From positions 579 through 22,151 of the forward strand of contig DPGF01000022.1 in assembly GCA_003522105.1 (NCBI GenBank): a stretch of DNA of 21,573 nucleotides, written 5' to 3'. Shown here piece after piece: positions 1-6,934 of the stretch. Position numbers and translations under genes: made by a program. The first letter of the stretch is position 1; every line of letters begins with the position of its first letter. The notes beneath the pieces were generated by a model. It saw nothing but the letters and a program-made list of their open reading frames with translations, ran no database searches and was not told the origin of the DNA. This DNA is from Oscillibacter sp. (GTDB lineage: Bacteria > Bacillota > Clostridia > Oscillospirales > Oscillospiraceae).

Positions 1-963
1 ATGCTCCAGCCCGGCGACACCTTCATGGGCATGAACCTCGCCCACGGCGGCCACCTGTCCCACGGCAGCCCGGTCAACATCTCCGGCCAGTACTTCCATC
101 AGGTCCCCTACTCCCTCAACGATGAGACCGAGATGATCGACTACGACGAGGTCTACCGCATCGCGCAGGAGTGCAAGCCCAAGATGATCCTCGCCGGCGC
201 TTCCGCCTATCCCCGTAAGATCGACTTCGCCAAGTTCCGTGAGATCGCTGACTCCGTCGGCGCTTACTTCATGGTCGATATGGCGCACATTGCGGGCCTC
301 GTCGCCGCCGGCGTTCACATGAGCCCCGTGCCCTATGCCGACGTTGTCACCAGCACTACCCACAAGACCCTCCGCGGTCCCCGCGGCGGTCTGATCCTCT
401 GCAAGAACGAGATCACCAAGAAGAACATCGAGACCGGCGAGATGGAGACCATCAACCTCGCCAAGAAGATCGACTCCGCCGTGTTCCCCGGCACCCAGGG
501 CGGCCCGCTCGAGCACATCATCGCTGCCAAGGCCATCTGTTTCGGCGAGGCGCTCAAGCCCGAGTTCAAGGCCTACGGTGAGCAGGTCGTCAAGAACGCT
601 GCCGTTCTGGCTGACGGTCTCATGAAGGAAGGCTTCCGTCTGGTCTCCGGCGGTACCGACAACCACCTCATGCTCGTCGACGTCCGCAACTTCAACATCA
701 CCGGTAAGGAGATCGAGCGCCGCTTGGACGAGTGCTTCATCACCGTCAACAAGAACGCCATCCCCAACGACCCCGAGAAGCCGTTCGTCACTTCCGGTAT
801 CCGCGTCGGCACTCCCGCTGCCACCACCCGCGGCCTGAAGGAAGAGGACATGATGGAGATCGCCCGCATCATGGGTATGGTCGCCCGTGACTTCGAAGGC
901 AACAAGGCCGCCGCTCAGGAGGCTGTTGTCGCCCTGACCAAGAAGTACCCCATCTACGAATAA
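1..963 (+). CDS. glyA: Serine hydroxymethyltransferase, 3' part (5' end outside window)
   Basis: Cytosolic PLP enzyme that interconverts serine and glycine and charges tetrahydrofolate to 5,10-methylene-THF. The visible 320 residues carry the family hallmarks: the LAHGGHLSHGS segment near the start, the PLP-site aspartate in MVDMAHIAGLVA (D93 of the fragment), and the Schiff-base lysine in TTHKTLRGPRGG (K122), followed by FPGTQGGPLEH. The family is usually about 410 residues, so roughly 90-95 N-terminal residues lie upstream of base 1. The ATG at base 1 is therefore an internal Met, not a start. Codon use is strongly biased to C/G-ending and GGT/CGT codons, as in highly expressed genes. A strong terminator follows within 10 bases, so it ends its transcript here. 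Confidence 0.96.
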   Translation: MLQPGDTFMGMNLAHGGHLSHGSPVNISGQYFHQVPYSLNDETEMIDYDEVYRIAQECKPKMILAGASAYPRKIDFAKFREIADSVGAYFMVDMAHIAGLVAAGVHMSPVPYADVVTSTTHKTLRGPRGGLILCKNEITKKNIETGEMETINLAKKIDSAVFPGTQGGPLEHIIAAKAICFGEALKPEFKAYGEQVVKNAAVLADGLMKEGFRLVSGGTDNHLMLVDVRNFNITGKEIERRLDECFITVNKNAIPNDPEKPFVTSGIRVGTPAATTRGLKEEDMMEIARIMGMVARDFEGNKAAAQEAVVALTKKYPIYE

Positions 964-972
964 AACAAACTC

Positions 973-1015
973 AAAATAAAAGGAACCGTCCCGATGGGAC
1001 GGTTCCTTTTATTTT
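973..1015 (+). terminator. Intrinsic terminator after glyA
   Basis: Perfect 20-bp stem (973-992 with 996-1015) and a 3-base loop. The outer stem is A-rich on the left and T-rich on the right (TTTTATTTT), giving a U-tract on the + transcript. Confidence 0.93.
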
Positions 1016-1090
1016 GGGGGATGCAGCCCGCTGCGCGCATAATTTGCCCGCCTTGGCGGGAAAATTCCACACTTGCGGGCTGAGAAGAAT

Positions 1091-1119
1091 AAATCGCCGC
1101 GCACATGTCGCGGCGATTT
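1091..1119 (-). terminator. Hairpin downstream of the alcohol dehydrogenase
   Basis: AAATCGCCGCG at 1091-1101 pairs perfectly with 1109-1119 around a 7-base loop. It lies about 50 bases past the stop of the leftward dehydrogenase gene. The T-run after the stem on the minus strand is short (ATTTATTC), so termination is plausible but not certain. Confidence 0.5.
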
Positions 1120-1133
1120 ATAATCTCATTTCT

Positions 1134-1155
1134 TTTGCCGCCTGCGGGCGGCAAA
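1134..1155. repeat. Copy 1 of dispersed palindrome TTTGCCGCC-N4-GGCGGCAAA
   Basis: Nine-bp perfect inverted repeat with a 4-base loop (TGCG). Two further copies with the same 9-bp arms and different 4-base loops lie at 7696-7717 and 7770-7791. It sits between converging genes within a stretch (1016-1156) that is almost entirely hairpin-forming. That stretch also holds GCCCGCC-TT-GGCGGG near 1046 and a shared 12-mer CCGCTGCGCGCA (1028-1039), seen again at 12145-12156. Confidence 0.75.
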
Positions 1156-1168
1156 TGGGGCGAAATGA

Positions 1169-2332
1169 TTACAGCGCCATGCGGAGGATCTTCAGCACAT
1201 CGTCCTTGGCAAGCGGCACGAAGCCGTCCGCAAGGCCGCCGTTGGCGGCCTTCTCAGCCATGATGTCAAAGTGCGTCTCGTCGATGCCAAGCTCGCTCAG
1301 GTGCGCGGGCATGCCGATGCTCGTGAAGAATTCGCGCGTTTTGTCGATGGCGGCGCGGGCGATCTCCATCGGCGCGCGCTGGGCATCGATGCCCCAGACA
1401 TTCACGCCGTACTCGACATACTTCCACACGTTATCCTCGCGCAGCGCGTATTCCATCCAGTAGGGCGTGAGCAGGGCAAGGCCTGCGCCGTGGGTGATAT
1501 CGTAGAAGGCGCTCAGCTCATGCTCTATATCGTGCACCGACCAGGCCGTGCTCTCGCCGCAGCTCAGAAGGCCGTTGATGGCAAGGCTCGAGGCCCACAT
1601 CAGGTTCGCGCGCGCCTCGTAGTTGTCCGGTTCCGCAAGGGCGATGGGCGTATAGTGAATGCAGGTTTTCAGCACACCCTCGGCAAGGCGGGACTGGAGG
1701 TACGCGCCCTTCGTGCGGTTGAAATAGTTCTCAAAGGTGTGGCTCATGATGTCCGACGCGCCGGAAGCCGTCTGGAATGCGGGCAGGGACATGCTGTACG
1801 TGGGATCAAGAATCGAGAACACAGGCTTCGTGTGGTCATTGCCGCTGCCCCACTTTTCGTTCTTTTCCATGTCCGAGATCACGGCGAAGGCGTCCATCTC
1901 AGAGCCGGTGGCCGCGTTCGTCAGCACCGCCGCGATGGGCAGCGCCGCCACGAGCTTTTTGCGGTCGAGCACGAGATCCCAAGCGTCTCCCTCGTAGCAC
2001 ACGCCGGCCGCGACCATCTTGCCGCAGTCGATCGTGCTGCCGCCGCCGACGGCGAGCACCGCCGTCAGTCCATGCTCGCGGCAAAGTTCCACGCCGCGGC
2101 GCACCGAGGTGATGCGCGGGTTCGGCTCCACGCCGGAAAGCTCCACATATTCGATCCCCGCGCCCTTGAGCTGCGCGATGACCTCATCGTAAAGCCCAAT
2201 GCGCTTGATGCTGCCGCCGCCGTAGACGAGCAGCACCTTTTTGCTCAGCTGCGCCATGCGCTCGCCAAGGTGCGAGATCTGCCCCTTGCCGAAGTAGATT
2301 TCCGTGGGCACATGATAGAAAAAGTTATCCAT
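1169..2332 (-). CDS. Iron-containing (group III) alcohol dehydrogenase, BdhA/YqhD-like
   Basis: Predicted cytosolic NAD(P)H-dependent alcohol/aldehyde oxidoreductase of 387 residues, full length for the family. The N-terminal half has the dinucleotide-binding GGGST at 97-101 within AVGGGSTIDCGK. The C-terminal half carries the expected metal ligands D194 and H198 (ASDIMSHTFENYF), H267 (SVHDIEHEL) and H281 (DITHGAGLALL). The pattern resembles butanol dehydrogenases, but the natural substrate cannot be read from sequence. The start is supported by AAAGGAG seven bases upstream on the minus strand. It is monocistronic: a hairpin-rich gap lies downstream and about 210 bases separate it from the divergent zinc operon. 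Confidence 0.93.
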   Translation of the reverse strand: MDNFFYHVPTEIYFGKGQISHLGERMAQLSKKVLLVYGGGSIKRIGLYDEVIAQLKGAGIEYVELSGVEPNPRITSVRRGVELCREHGLTAVLAVGGGSTIDCGKMVAAGVCYEGDAWDLVLDRKKLVAALPIAAVLTNAATGSEMDAFAVISDMEKNEKWGSGNDHTKPVFSILDPTYSMSLPAFQTASGASDIMSHTFENYFNRTKGAYLQSRLAEGVLKTCIHYTPIALAEPDNYEARANLMWASSLAINGLLSCGESTAWSVHDIEHELSAFYDITHGAGLALLTPYWMEYALREDNVWKYVEYGVNVWGIDAQRAPMEIARAAIDKTREFFTSIGMPAHLSELGIDETHFDIMAEKAANGGLADGFVPLAKDDVLKILRMAL

Positions 2333-2477
2333 TTGCGTCTCTCCTTTTGTATCGTTTCGGTCTGGTTTCGCCGTGTTTTACCCGGTCAGCGGCAGTCGGT
2401 GGTTTCCCGCAAGGCCGCCCGTTTCTCTTTACTCTACCATTTTGGCGCGTAAAAGGCAACAAAAGCTTCCCAGAACC

Positions 2478-2505
2478 TTGACAAGTACGAAATTTTGACT
2501 ATAAT
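2478..2505 (+). promoter_or_regulatory. Sigma-A promoter of the zinc-uptake operon
   Basis: TTGACA (2478-2483), 16-bp spacer, TATAAT (2500-2505). It is immediately followed by the Fur-like operator and the fur-family gene. The rest of the 2333-2543 gap (2333-2477) shows nothing else I can name. Confidence 0.85.
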
Positions 2506-2529
2506 TTGAAATTGATTTTCATTTTCAAA
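2505..2529 (+). promoter_or_regulatory. Fur/Zur-type operator
   Basis: Imperfect 25-bp dyad with perfect outer arms TTTGAAA (2505-2511) and TTTCAAA (2523-2529). The core 2508-2526 matches the classical 19-bp Fur box at 14 of 19 positions by my count. It starts at the last base of the -10 box, so a bound regulator would block transcription. This points to autorepression by the downstream Fur-family protein. Confidence 0.75.
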
Positions 2530-2543
2530 TTCAGGAGGCCAAT

Positions 2544-2942
2544 ATGGCGACCTATACGACCAAACAGCAGAAAGCCGTGCTTGACTGTCTTTCCGATCGC
2601 GCAGACGAACCTGTCAGCGCCGCGGCCATCGCCGACGCGCTGCGCGAGCGCGGTGAACACATCGGCATTGCCACGGTCTACCGGCAGCTGGAAAAGCTTG
2701 AGCGGCAGGGCAGCGTCCACAAGGTCACGACGGACGAGGGCGCGTACTATCAGTTCTGTACACACGGCTGCGCGGCAGACTGCTGCCTCTTCAAATGTGA
2801 GCGCTGCGGGCGTATCGTGCATCTCGACTGCCACCAACTCGCGCCGCTTTATGCGCATTTGGAGCAGGAGCACGGCTTTTCCATCAATCCCCGCAAGACG
2901 ATGTTCTACGGGCTGTGCCGCGAGTGTCAGGAGGGCGCATGA
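2544..2942 (+). CDS. Fur-family metalloregulator, probably zinc-sensing (Zur-like)
   Basis: DNA-binding repressor of 132 residues, typical Fur length. A winged helix covers about residues 1-75, with the recognition segment GIATVYRQLEKLERQGSV (41-58). The C-terminal half has two CxxC pairs, C85/C88 and C125/C128, which form the structural zinc site of this family, plus extra Cys/His in CTHGCAADCC. The start has AGGAGG seven bases upstream. The gene is first in an operon with an ABC zinc importer (ATGA overlap with the next gene) and sits behind a Fur-like box, so zinc is the likeliest signal. Fur, Zur and PerR cannot be fully separated by sequence; context favours Zur. Confidence 0.9.
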   Translation: MATYTTKQQKAVLDCLSDRADEPVSAAAIADALRERGEHIGIATVYRQLEKLERQGSVHKVTTDEGAYYQFCTHGCAADCCLFKCERCGRIVHLDCHQLAPLYAHLEQEHGFSINPRKTMFYGLCRECQEGA

Positions 2943-3946
2943 AACGCATCATTTCGCTTCTTTTGGCGCTCGCGCTGGCATTTTCCCTCACCGCCTGCAC
3001 CGTTCCTGTGGAAAAGGCGGACGACGGCAAAATCCAGATCGTCGCGACGCTCTTTCCCTATTACGACTTTGCCCGCGCCATCGTCGGCGACCGCGCGGAC
3101 GTAACGCTTCTGCTCTCCCCCGGACGCGAGGCGCACAGCTTTGAGCCCACCCCGCTCGACGCGGTCACGATCTCCGAAGCCGATGTCTTTCTCTACAATG
3201 GCGGCGAGGGCGAATACTGGGTCGACAGCATGCTGGGCGCCGCGGGCGAAAATATCGCCGTCGTCGCGCGCATGATGGACTACGTCGACGCGCTCGACGA
3301 GGAATATGTCGAAGGCATGCAGGGCGCGGACGGCCATGACCACGACCATGAGCATGGCAGCCACGATGACCACGACCACGATCATGAAGAGGATGAGCAC
3401 GACAGCGACGAGGTCGAGTACGACGAGCACATCTGGACGTCGCCGAAGAACGCCGTCGTCCTCTGCCGCGCCGTCTGCGACGCGATCTGCCGGGCGGACG
3501 CGGAAAACGCCGCGTTCTACCGCGCGAACTGTGAAAATTACTGCGCGCAGCTTGAAGATCTCGACGCGCGCTTTGCCGCCCTCTGCGAAAGCGCGCCGCG
3601 CAGGCTTCTCATCTTTGCCGACCGTTTCCCGATGCTCTACTTCTGCCGCGAATTCGGCCTGGATTACCGCGCGGCGTTCCACGGCTGCTCGAGCGACACC
3701 GAGCCGTCGCTCGCGACGATCAAGTTCCTCATCGACAAGGTGGAGGACGAGAATATCCCCGTGGTCTATACCATCGACTTCGGCACGAAAAAAGTCGCCG
3801 CCGTGGTGAGCGAGTGCACCGGCGCGGCGATCGAAACGCTTTTTTCGATGCAAACTGTTTCCCGCGCGGATTTCGACGCGGGCGAGACCTATCTCACGCT
3901 CGTGGAGCGAAACTTCGAAGCACTCAGAAAGGGGCTGAACGCATGA
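2939..3946 (+). CDS. znuA: Zinc/manganese ABC transporter substrate-binding lipoprotein (ZnuA-like)
   Basis: Surface lipoprotein of 335 residues that captures zinc for import (family SBP_bac A-1/ZnuA). A signal peptide ends in the lipobox LTAC with the lipidated Cys at 20. The first cluster-A-1 motif, LLSPGREAHSFEPTP, has the metal-ligand His66. A His/Asp-rich loop (about 131-164, repeated HDH units) is typical of zinc rather than manganese binders. DEHIW (H164) and the later HGCSSDTEPS segment fit further ligands. Its ATG overlaps the stop of the Fur-family gene (ATGA), so translation is coupled; the start sits directly before MKRIISLLLA, a proper signal sequence. The C-terminus overlaps the ATPase gene in the same way. 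Confidence 0.93.
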   Translation: MKRIISLLLALALAFSLTACTVPVEKADDGKIQIVATLFPYYDFARAIVGDRADVTLLLSPGREAHSFEPTPLDAVTISEADVFLYNGGEGEYWVDSMLGAAGENIAVVARMMDYVDALDEEYVEGMQGADGHDHDHEHGSHDDHDHDHEEDEHDSDEVEYDEHIWTSPKNAVVLCRAVCDAICRADAENAAFYRANCENYCAQLEDLDARFAALCESAPRRLLIFADRFPMLYFCREFGLDYRAAFHGCSSDTEPSLATIKFLIDKVEDENIPVVYTIDFGTKKVAAVVSECTGAAIETLFSMQTVSRADFDAGETYLTLVERNFEALRKGLNA

Positions 3947-4653
3947 ACGATTCTCCCATCGTCCTCGCCTGCGAGGACGTTACGCTCGGCTACGAGCACA
4001 AGCCGCTCTTGGAGCACCTCTCCCTCACCGTCCGCGCGGGGGACTATCTCTGCATCGTGGGCGAAAACGGCAGCGGCAAATCGACGTTGCTGCGTTCGCT
4101 TTTGGGTCTGCTGTCCCCGCTGGCCGGCAAGATCGACTGCCCCGCTCAGCGCGAGGGCAGGCTCGGGTATCTCCCCCAGCAAACGCCCACGCAGCGCGAC
4201 TTTCCCGCCACGGTCACGGAGGTCGTGCTCTCGGGCTTTTCGAACCGCCGCACGCGCTTTTTCTACACGTCGGAGGAAAAATCCAAGGCGCTGATGAACC
4301 TCGGCAAGCTCGGCGTGCTGGAATTAAAGGACAAGTGCTACCGTGAGCTTTCCGGCGGCCAGCAGCAACGTGTGCTGCTCGCGCGCGCCCTGTGCGCTGC
4401 AAACGACCTGCTCATTCTCGATGAACCGGTCACCGGCCTTGACCCCGCCAGCATGCAGGATCTTTATAAAACGCTGCGCTATCTCAATGCGCGCGAGGGC
4501 ATGGCCATCATCATGGTCACGCACGACATGGAAAACGCCCTGCGCGAGGCAAAACACATTCTCAGCTTTGACCGCAGAGGCTGTTTCTACGGCACGGTCG
4601 GGGAATTTCTGTCCTCCCCCGCCGGCAAACGCTTCGGAGGTGAAAAACGATGA
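3943..4653 (+). CDS. znuC: Zinc ABC transporter ATP-binding protein (ZnuC-like)
   Basis: Cytoplasmic ATPase of 236 residues that drives zinc import with the adjacent permease. Complete ABC motifs are visible: Walker A GENGSGKST (40-48), Q-loop in YLPQQ (77-81), signature LSGGQQQR (136-143), Walker B LLILDEP (156-162) and switch His194 in VTHD. The start overlaps the znuA stop (ATGA) and the stop overlaps the permease start (ATGA), showing a tight operon. The motif set does not tell zinc from manganese; the His-rich binding protein and the Fur-like box decide for zinc. Confidence 0.93.
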   Translation: MNDSPIVLACEDVTLGYEHKPLLEHLSLTVRAGDYLCIVGENGSGKSTLLRSLLGLLSPLAGKIDCPAQREGRLGYLPQQTPTQRDFPATVTEVVLSGFSNRRTRFFYTSEEKSKALMNLGKLGVLELKDKCYRELSGGQQQRVLLARALCAANDLLILDEPVTGLDPASMQDLYKTLRYLNAREGMAIIMVTHDMENALREAKHILSFDRRGCFYGTVGEFLSSPAGKRFGGEKR

Positions 4654-5462
4654 AACTGCTGCTTTCGATGTTTGCCTATCCCTTCATCGTGCGGGCGTTT
4701 GTGGTCGGCATTCTCGTTTCGCTCTGCGCTTCGCTCCTCGGTGTGCCGCTCGTTTTGAAGCGTTACTCCATGATCGGCGACGGTCTGAGCCACGTGTCCT
4801 TCGGCGCGCTGGCGGTCGCCATGGCCTGCGGCCTTGCGCCGCTTTGGTTTTCCATTCCCGTGGTGGTCATTGCAGCGTTCGCACTGATGCACGTTGCGGA
4901 AAAAAGCCGCGTCAGCGCGGACGCGATGATCGCGGTCTTCTCCGCCTCGGCGCTCGCCATCGGCGTCATCGTCACCTCGCTCACCACCGGCATGACGACG
5001 GACGTTGACAGCTATATGTTCGGCAGCATTCTTGCCATGTCGCGCTCGGACGTTTTTTTGAGCGTCACGCTCGCGCTGTGCGTGCTTGCGCTCTATGTTC
5101 TCTTCTACCACAAGCTCTTCTCCGTCACGTTTGATGAGTCCTTCGCCCGCGCCACGGGCGTGCACGTAGGGACATACAAGACCATTCTCTCCGTCCTGAC
5201 GGCGCTGACGGTCGTGCTCGGCATGCGCATGATGGGCGCGATGCTGCTCTCGAGCCTCATCATCTTCCCAGCCCTCTCGGCCATGCGCCTTTTCAAGAGC
5301 TTCCGCTCCGTCGTGTGCTTTGCCGCGGCGCTCTCGGTCATGTGCTTCTGCCTCGGGCTCACGGGGTCGTATCTTCTCTCCACGCCCGTCGGCGCGACGG
5401 TCGTTGTCTGCGACCTCACGGCGTTCCTCCTCTGCTGCCTCTTTGGCCGCGGGCGCGGATAA
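4650..5462 (+). CDS. znuB: Zinc ABC transporter membrane permease (ZnuB-like)
   Basis: Integral membrane subunit of 270 residues (ABC-3 family), about eight hydrophobic segments, that forms the zinc channel with ZnuC. Recognisable family segments are VSLCASLLGVPLVLKRYSMI near the N-terminus, GDGLSHVSFG (the typical IGDGLSH motif) and MRMMGAMLLSSLIIFPALSA in the C-terminal half. GGAGG lies 8-12 bases before the ATG, inside the end of the ATPase gene. Last gene of the operon; a hairpin follows at 5475. Confidence 0.93.
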   Translation: MKLLLSMFAYPFIVRAFVVGILVSLCASLLGVPLVLKRYSMIGDGLSHVSFGALAVAMACGLAPLWFSIPVVVIAAFALMHVAEKSRVSADAMIAVFSASALAIGVIVTSLTTGMTTDVDSYMFGSILAMSRSDVFLSVTLALCVLALYVLFYHKLFSVTFDESFARATGVHVGTYKTILSVLTALTVVLGMRMMGAMLLSSLIIFPALSAMRLFKSFRSVVCFAAALSVMCFCLGLTGSYLLSTPVGATVVVCDLTAFLLCCLFGRGRG

Positions 5463-5474
5463 TCTGTCATTTTT

Positions 5475-5513
5475 GAAAGGCTGCGCCTGCAATCTTGCAA
5501 AGCGCAGCCTTTC
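5475..5513 (+). terminator. Hairpin after the zinc operon
   Basis: GAAAGGCTGCGC (5475-5486) pairs perfectly with 5502-5513 around a 15-base loop. The downstream T-run is poor (GTGTTATATT), so it may be leaky. Confidence 0.6.
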
Positions 5514-5523
5514 GTGTTATATT
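5495..5523 (+). promoter_or_regulatory. Possible promoter for the 5583 gene
   Basis: TTGCAA (5495-5500), 17-bp spacer, TATATT (5518-5523). The -35 lies in the loop of the preceding hairpin, so terminator and promoter share DNA. Confidence 0.4.
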
Positions 5524-5582
5524 ATGAGTAGTAGCTTTCCCCATGGTGCGTGGAAACAGCGAAAAATCAAGGAGGTCTCCCC

Positions 5583-6083
5583 ATGAAGAAAAAATGGTTT
5601 CTCCCCCTCGGCATTCTCGCTGTTCTCGTCCTCGCAGCCTTGATCTATACGCGGCCGATGCCGCTTGAAGCGCTCTGCGAAGCGGACGTCACACAGTGTC
5701 AGTCCGTTTTCGGCTATCATTTCCGCGCGCCGCAGGCGGAGGACACGCGCTTTGAATTCCCCGCGGACGATGCGCGCTGCGCACAGCTCACCGAGCTTTT
5801 TACACAGCAGAAATTCCGCCGCTCGCTCGCCAATCTTCTGCCGCAGGGCGGCACGACCCACCGCACGCAGGACGGCGACTTCCGCTGGGAGGTCGGCTTC
5901 TGCTTCGACGAGACCGACTTTCCCGACGGCAGCACGGGCAAAGGCGTGTTCGTCCAGTGCAGGAACTTTTTCGGAAAAATGCAGCTCTTCCGCGCTTACG
6001 ACGGTAAGGCCTTCCGCTGCACCGTGCAAGATCAGGACGCATTTTTGCAGCAGGTCTATGGCATCATCTCTTCCGAACCGTAA
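5583..6083 (+). CDS. Hypothetical membrane-anchored protein
   Basis: 166 residues, family not recognised. The first 22 residues are MKKKW plus a hydrophobic stretch (LPLGILAVLVLAALIY), giving a signal anchor or uncleaved signal. No Ala-x-Ala cleavage site or lipobox is clear. The rest is soluble, probably outside the membrane, mixed alpha/beta in character, with cysteines at positions such as LCEADVTQC, DARC, VGFC, VQC and FRC that could pair oxidatively. The start is chosen at the ATG seven bases after AAGGAGG; an upstream ATG at 5550 lacks such a site. It is followed 36 bases later by a small membrane protein, probably on the same transcript. Confidence 0.75.
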   Translation: MKKKWFLPLGILAVLVLAALIYTRPMPLEALCEADVTQCQSVFGYHFRAPQAEDTRFEFPADDARCAQLTELFTQQKFRRSLANLLPQGGTTHRTQDGDFRWEVGFCFDETDFPDGSTGKGVFVQCRNFFGKMQLFRAYDGKAFRCTVQDQDAFLQQVYGIISSEP

Positions 6084-6118
6084 CACCCCACATTTCATTT
6101 TCAACAGGAGGAATCATC

Positions 6119-6244
6119 ATGAAAAAGTGCATCTCCCTTTTCATCACCGTTCTTGCCGTCCTCGCGGCGGCAACCGCCGTTTTCATTGCCCTTGATCGCT
6201 TCTGCAAGCCGCTGGGCGAGGACTCCGACGATTTTGAATGTTAA
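6119..6244 (+). CDS. Small single-pass membrane protein, 41 residues
   Basis: ATG preceded by AGGAGG seven bases upstream, so translation is well supported. The peptide starts MKKCISLF and continues as one long hydrophobic segment (about 5-25). It ends in a short acidic tail, LDRFCKPLGEDSDDFEC, with Cys at 4, 29 and 41. The basic N-terminus suggests the tail lies outside. No known function recognised. It sits between the 166-residue hypothetical protein and a terminator, probably the last gene of a two-gene unit. Confidence 0.7.
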   Translation: MKKCISLFITVLAVLAAATAVFIALDRFCKPLGEDSDDFEC

Positions 6245-6279
6245 AAAAGGGAGAGGCGCTTTGCCTCTCCCTTTTTTTG
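6243..6279. terminator. Bidirectional terminator between the 6119 gene and hutD
   Basis: AAAAAAGGGAGAGGC stem pairing with GCCTCTCCCTTTTTT across a loop of about 7 bases. T-runs lie on both strands, so it serves the rightward small gene and the leftward hutD-like gene (stop at 6288). Confidence 0.92.
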
Positions 6280-6287
6280 ATCTCCTC

Positions 6288-6866
6288 TCAGATCGCCTTC
6301 GCCTTGGCGAGCATCAGCTTTGCCCCGCTCTTGGAGCAAAGCTTCACCTCGCCCGCGTAGCCGTCGAGGCGCGCGGCCTCGTCAGCCTTGAGCGCGATGC
6401 TCTCCTCGCCGACAATGACGTTGACCTCGCCCGCGCCGCAGTAGATGAGCATCATGCCCTCGCTGCCGTGAACGGTCTTGCTCTCACCGGCGGCAAGGGT
6501 CTCGCCGCGCATCTTGCCCTCGCACTTGCCCTTGCGGAGCATGAGGTTGAAGTCGCGGCAGCAGCCCCAGGAATGGGTGTTGTCCCTGCCGTCGAAGCGG
6601 TGGACCTCATAGGGGTTCAGCGTCAGCTTCTCGCCGCCGTTGTGGTTCAGCTCGATCGTCCCCTCAAGCGTGGAGATCAAGCGCTCATAGTCGGGCAGGG
6701 CCGTAAAGTCAGACTCTGCGTCCTCAACGGTCGCGGAGCTGAGTCTCCACAGAAAGTCGCGGTCTGCGTACACCGCGCCCTCGGGCGCGATGCCGAGCTG
6801 CGTCGTAAGGCCGCCCGACCACTTGGTGGTGATGTAATCCTTCGGCGTCAAATGCTGCATGGTCAT
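6288..6866 (-). CDS. hutD: HutD/Ves-family cupin protein
   Basis: 192-residue beta-rich protein of the HutD/Ves family. Signature segments are KWSGGLTTQLGIAPEG near the N-terminus, then FLWRLSSATVEDAESDFTALPDYERLI and LEGTIELNHNGGEKLTLNPYEVHRFDG. In proteobacteria HutD is thought to tune histidine utilisation, possibly by binding formylglutamate or urocanate; that role is not proven here. It is the last gene of the leftward ftcD-fchA-hutD run. The start was set at 6866 (MTMQHLTPKDY) because GAAGGAG lies seven bases upstream. A longer reading to 6932 would run back through the intercistronic palindrome and lacks a ribosome site. Confidence 0.85.
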   Translation of the reverse strand: MTMQHLTPKDYITTKWSGGLTTQLGIAPEGAVYADRDFLWRLSSATVEDAESDFTALPDYERLISTLEGTIELNHNGGEKLTLNPYEVHRFDGRDNTHSWGCCRDFNLMLRKGKCEGKMRGETLAAGESKTVHGSEGMMLIYCGAGEVNVIVGEESIALKADEAARLDGYAGEVKLCSKSGAKLMLAKAKAI

Positions 6867-6887
6867 AATAACACTCCTTCGTAAACC

Positions 6888-6923
6888 ACAAATGGCTCCG
6901 GTGCGCGCACCGAAGCCATTTGT
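6888..6923. repeat. 36-base intercistronic palindrome between fchA and hutD
   Basis: ACAAATGGCT-CCGGTGC paired with GCACCG-AAGCCATTTGT, about 17 bp with one G.T-type mismatch and a tiny loop. On the leftward transcript it lies between the fchA stop and the hutD ribosome site. No U-tract follows, so it looks more like an mRNA-processing or stability element than a full terminator. Confidence 0.75.
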
Positions 6924-6934
6924 TCTGATCATTT

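Noticed and set aside
1271..2452. 393-codon open frame on the plus strand over the alcohol dehydrogenase
   Set aside because: Antisense to a clear, full-length enzyme; Arg/His/Ala-rich shadow without family features.
2927..3853. 308-codon frame antisense to znuA
   Set aside because: Composition (runs of VVVVIVAA from the His-codon repeats) shows it is a shadow of the His-rich loop.
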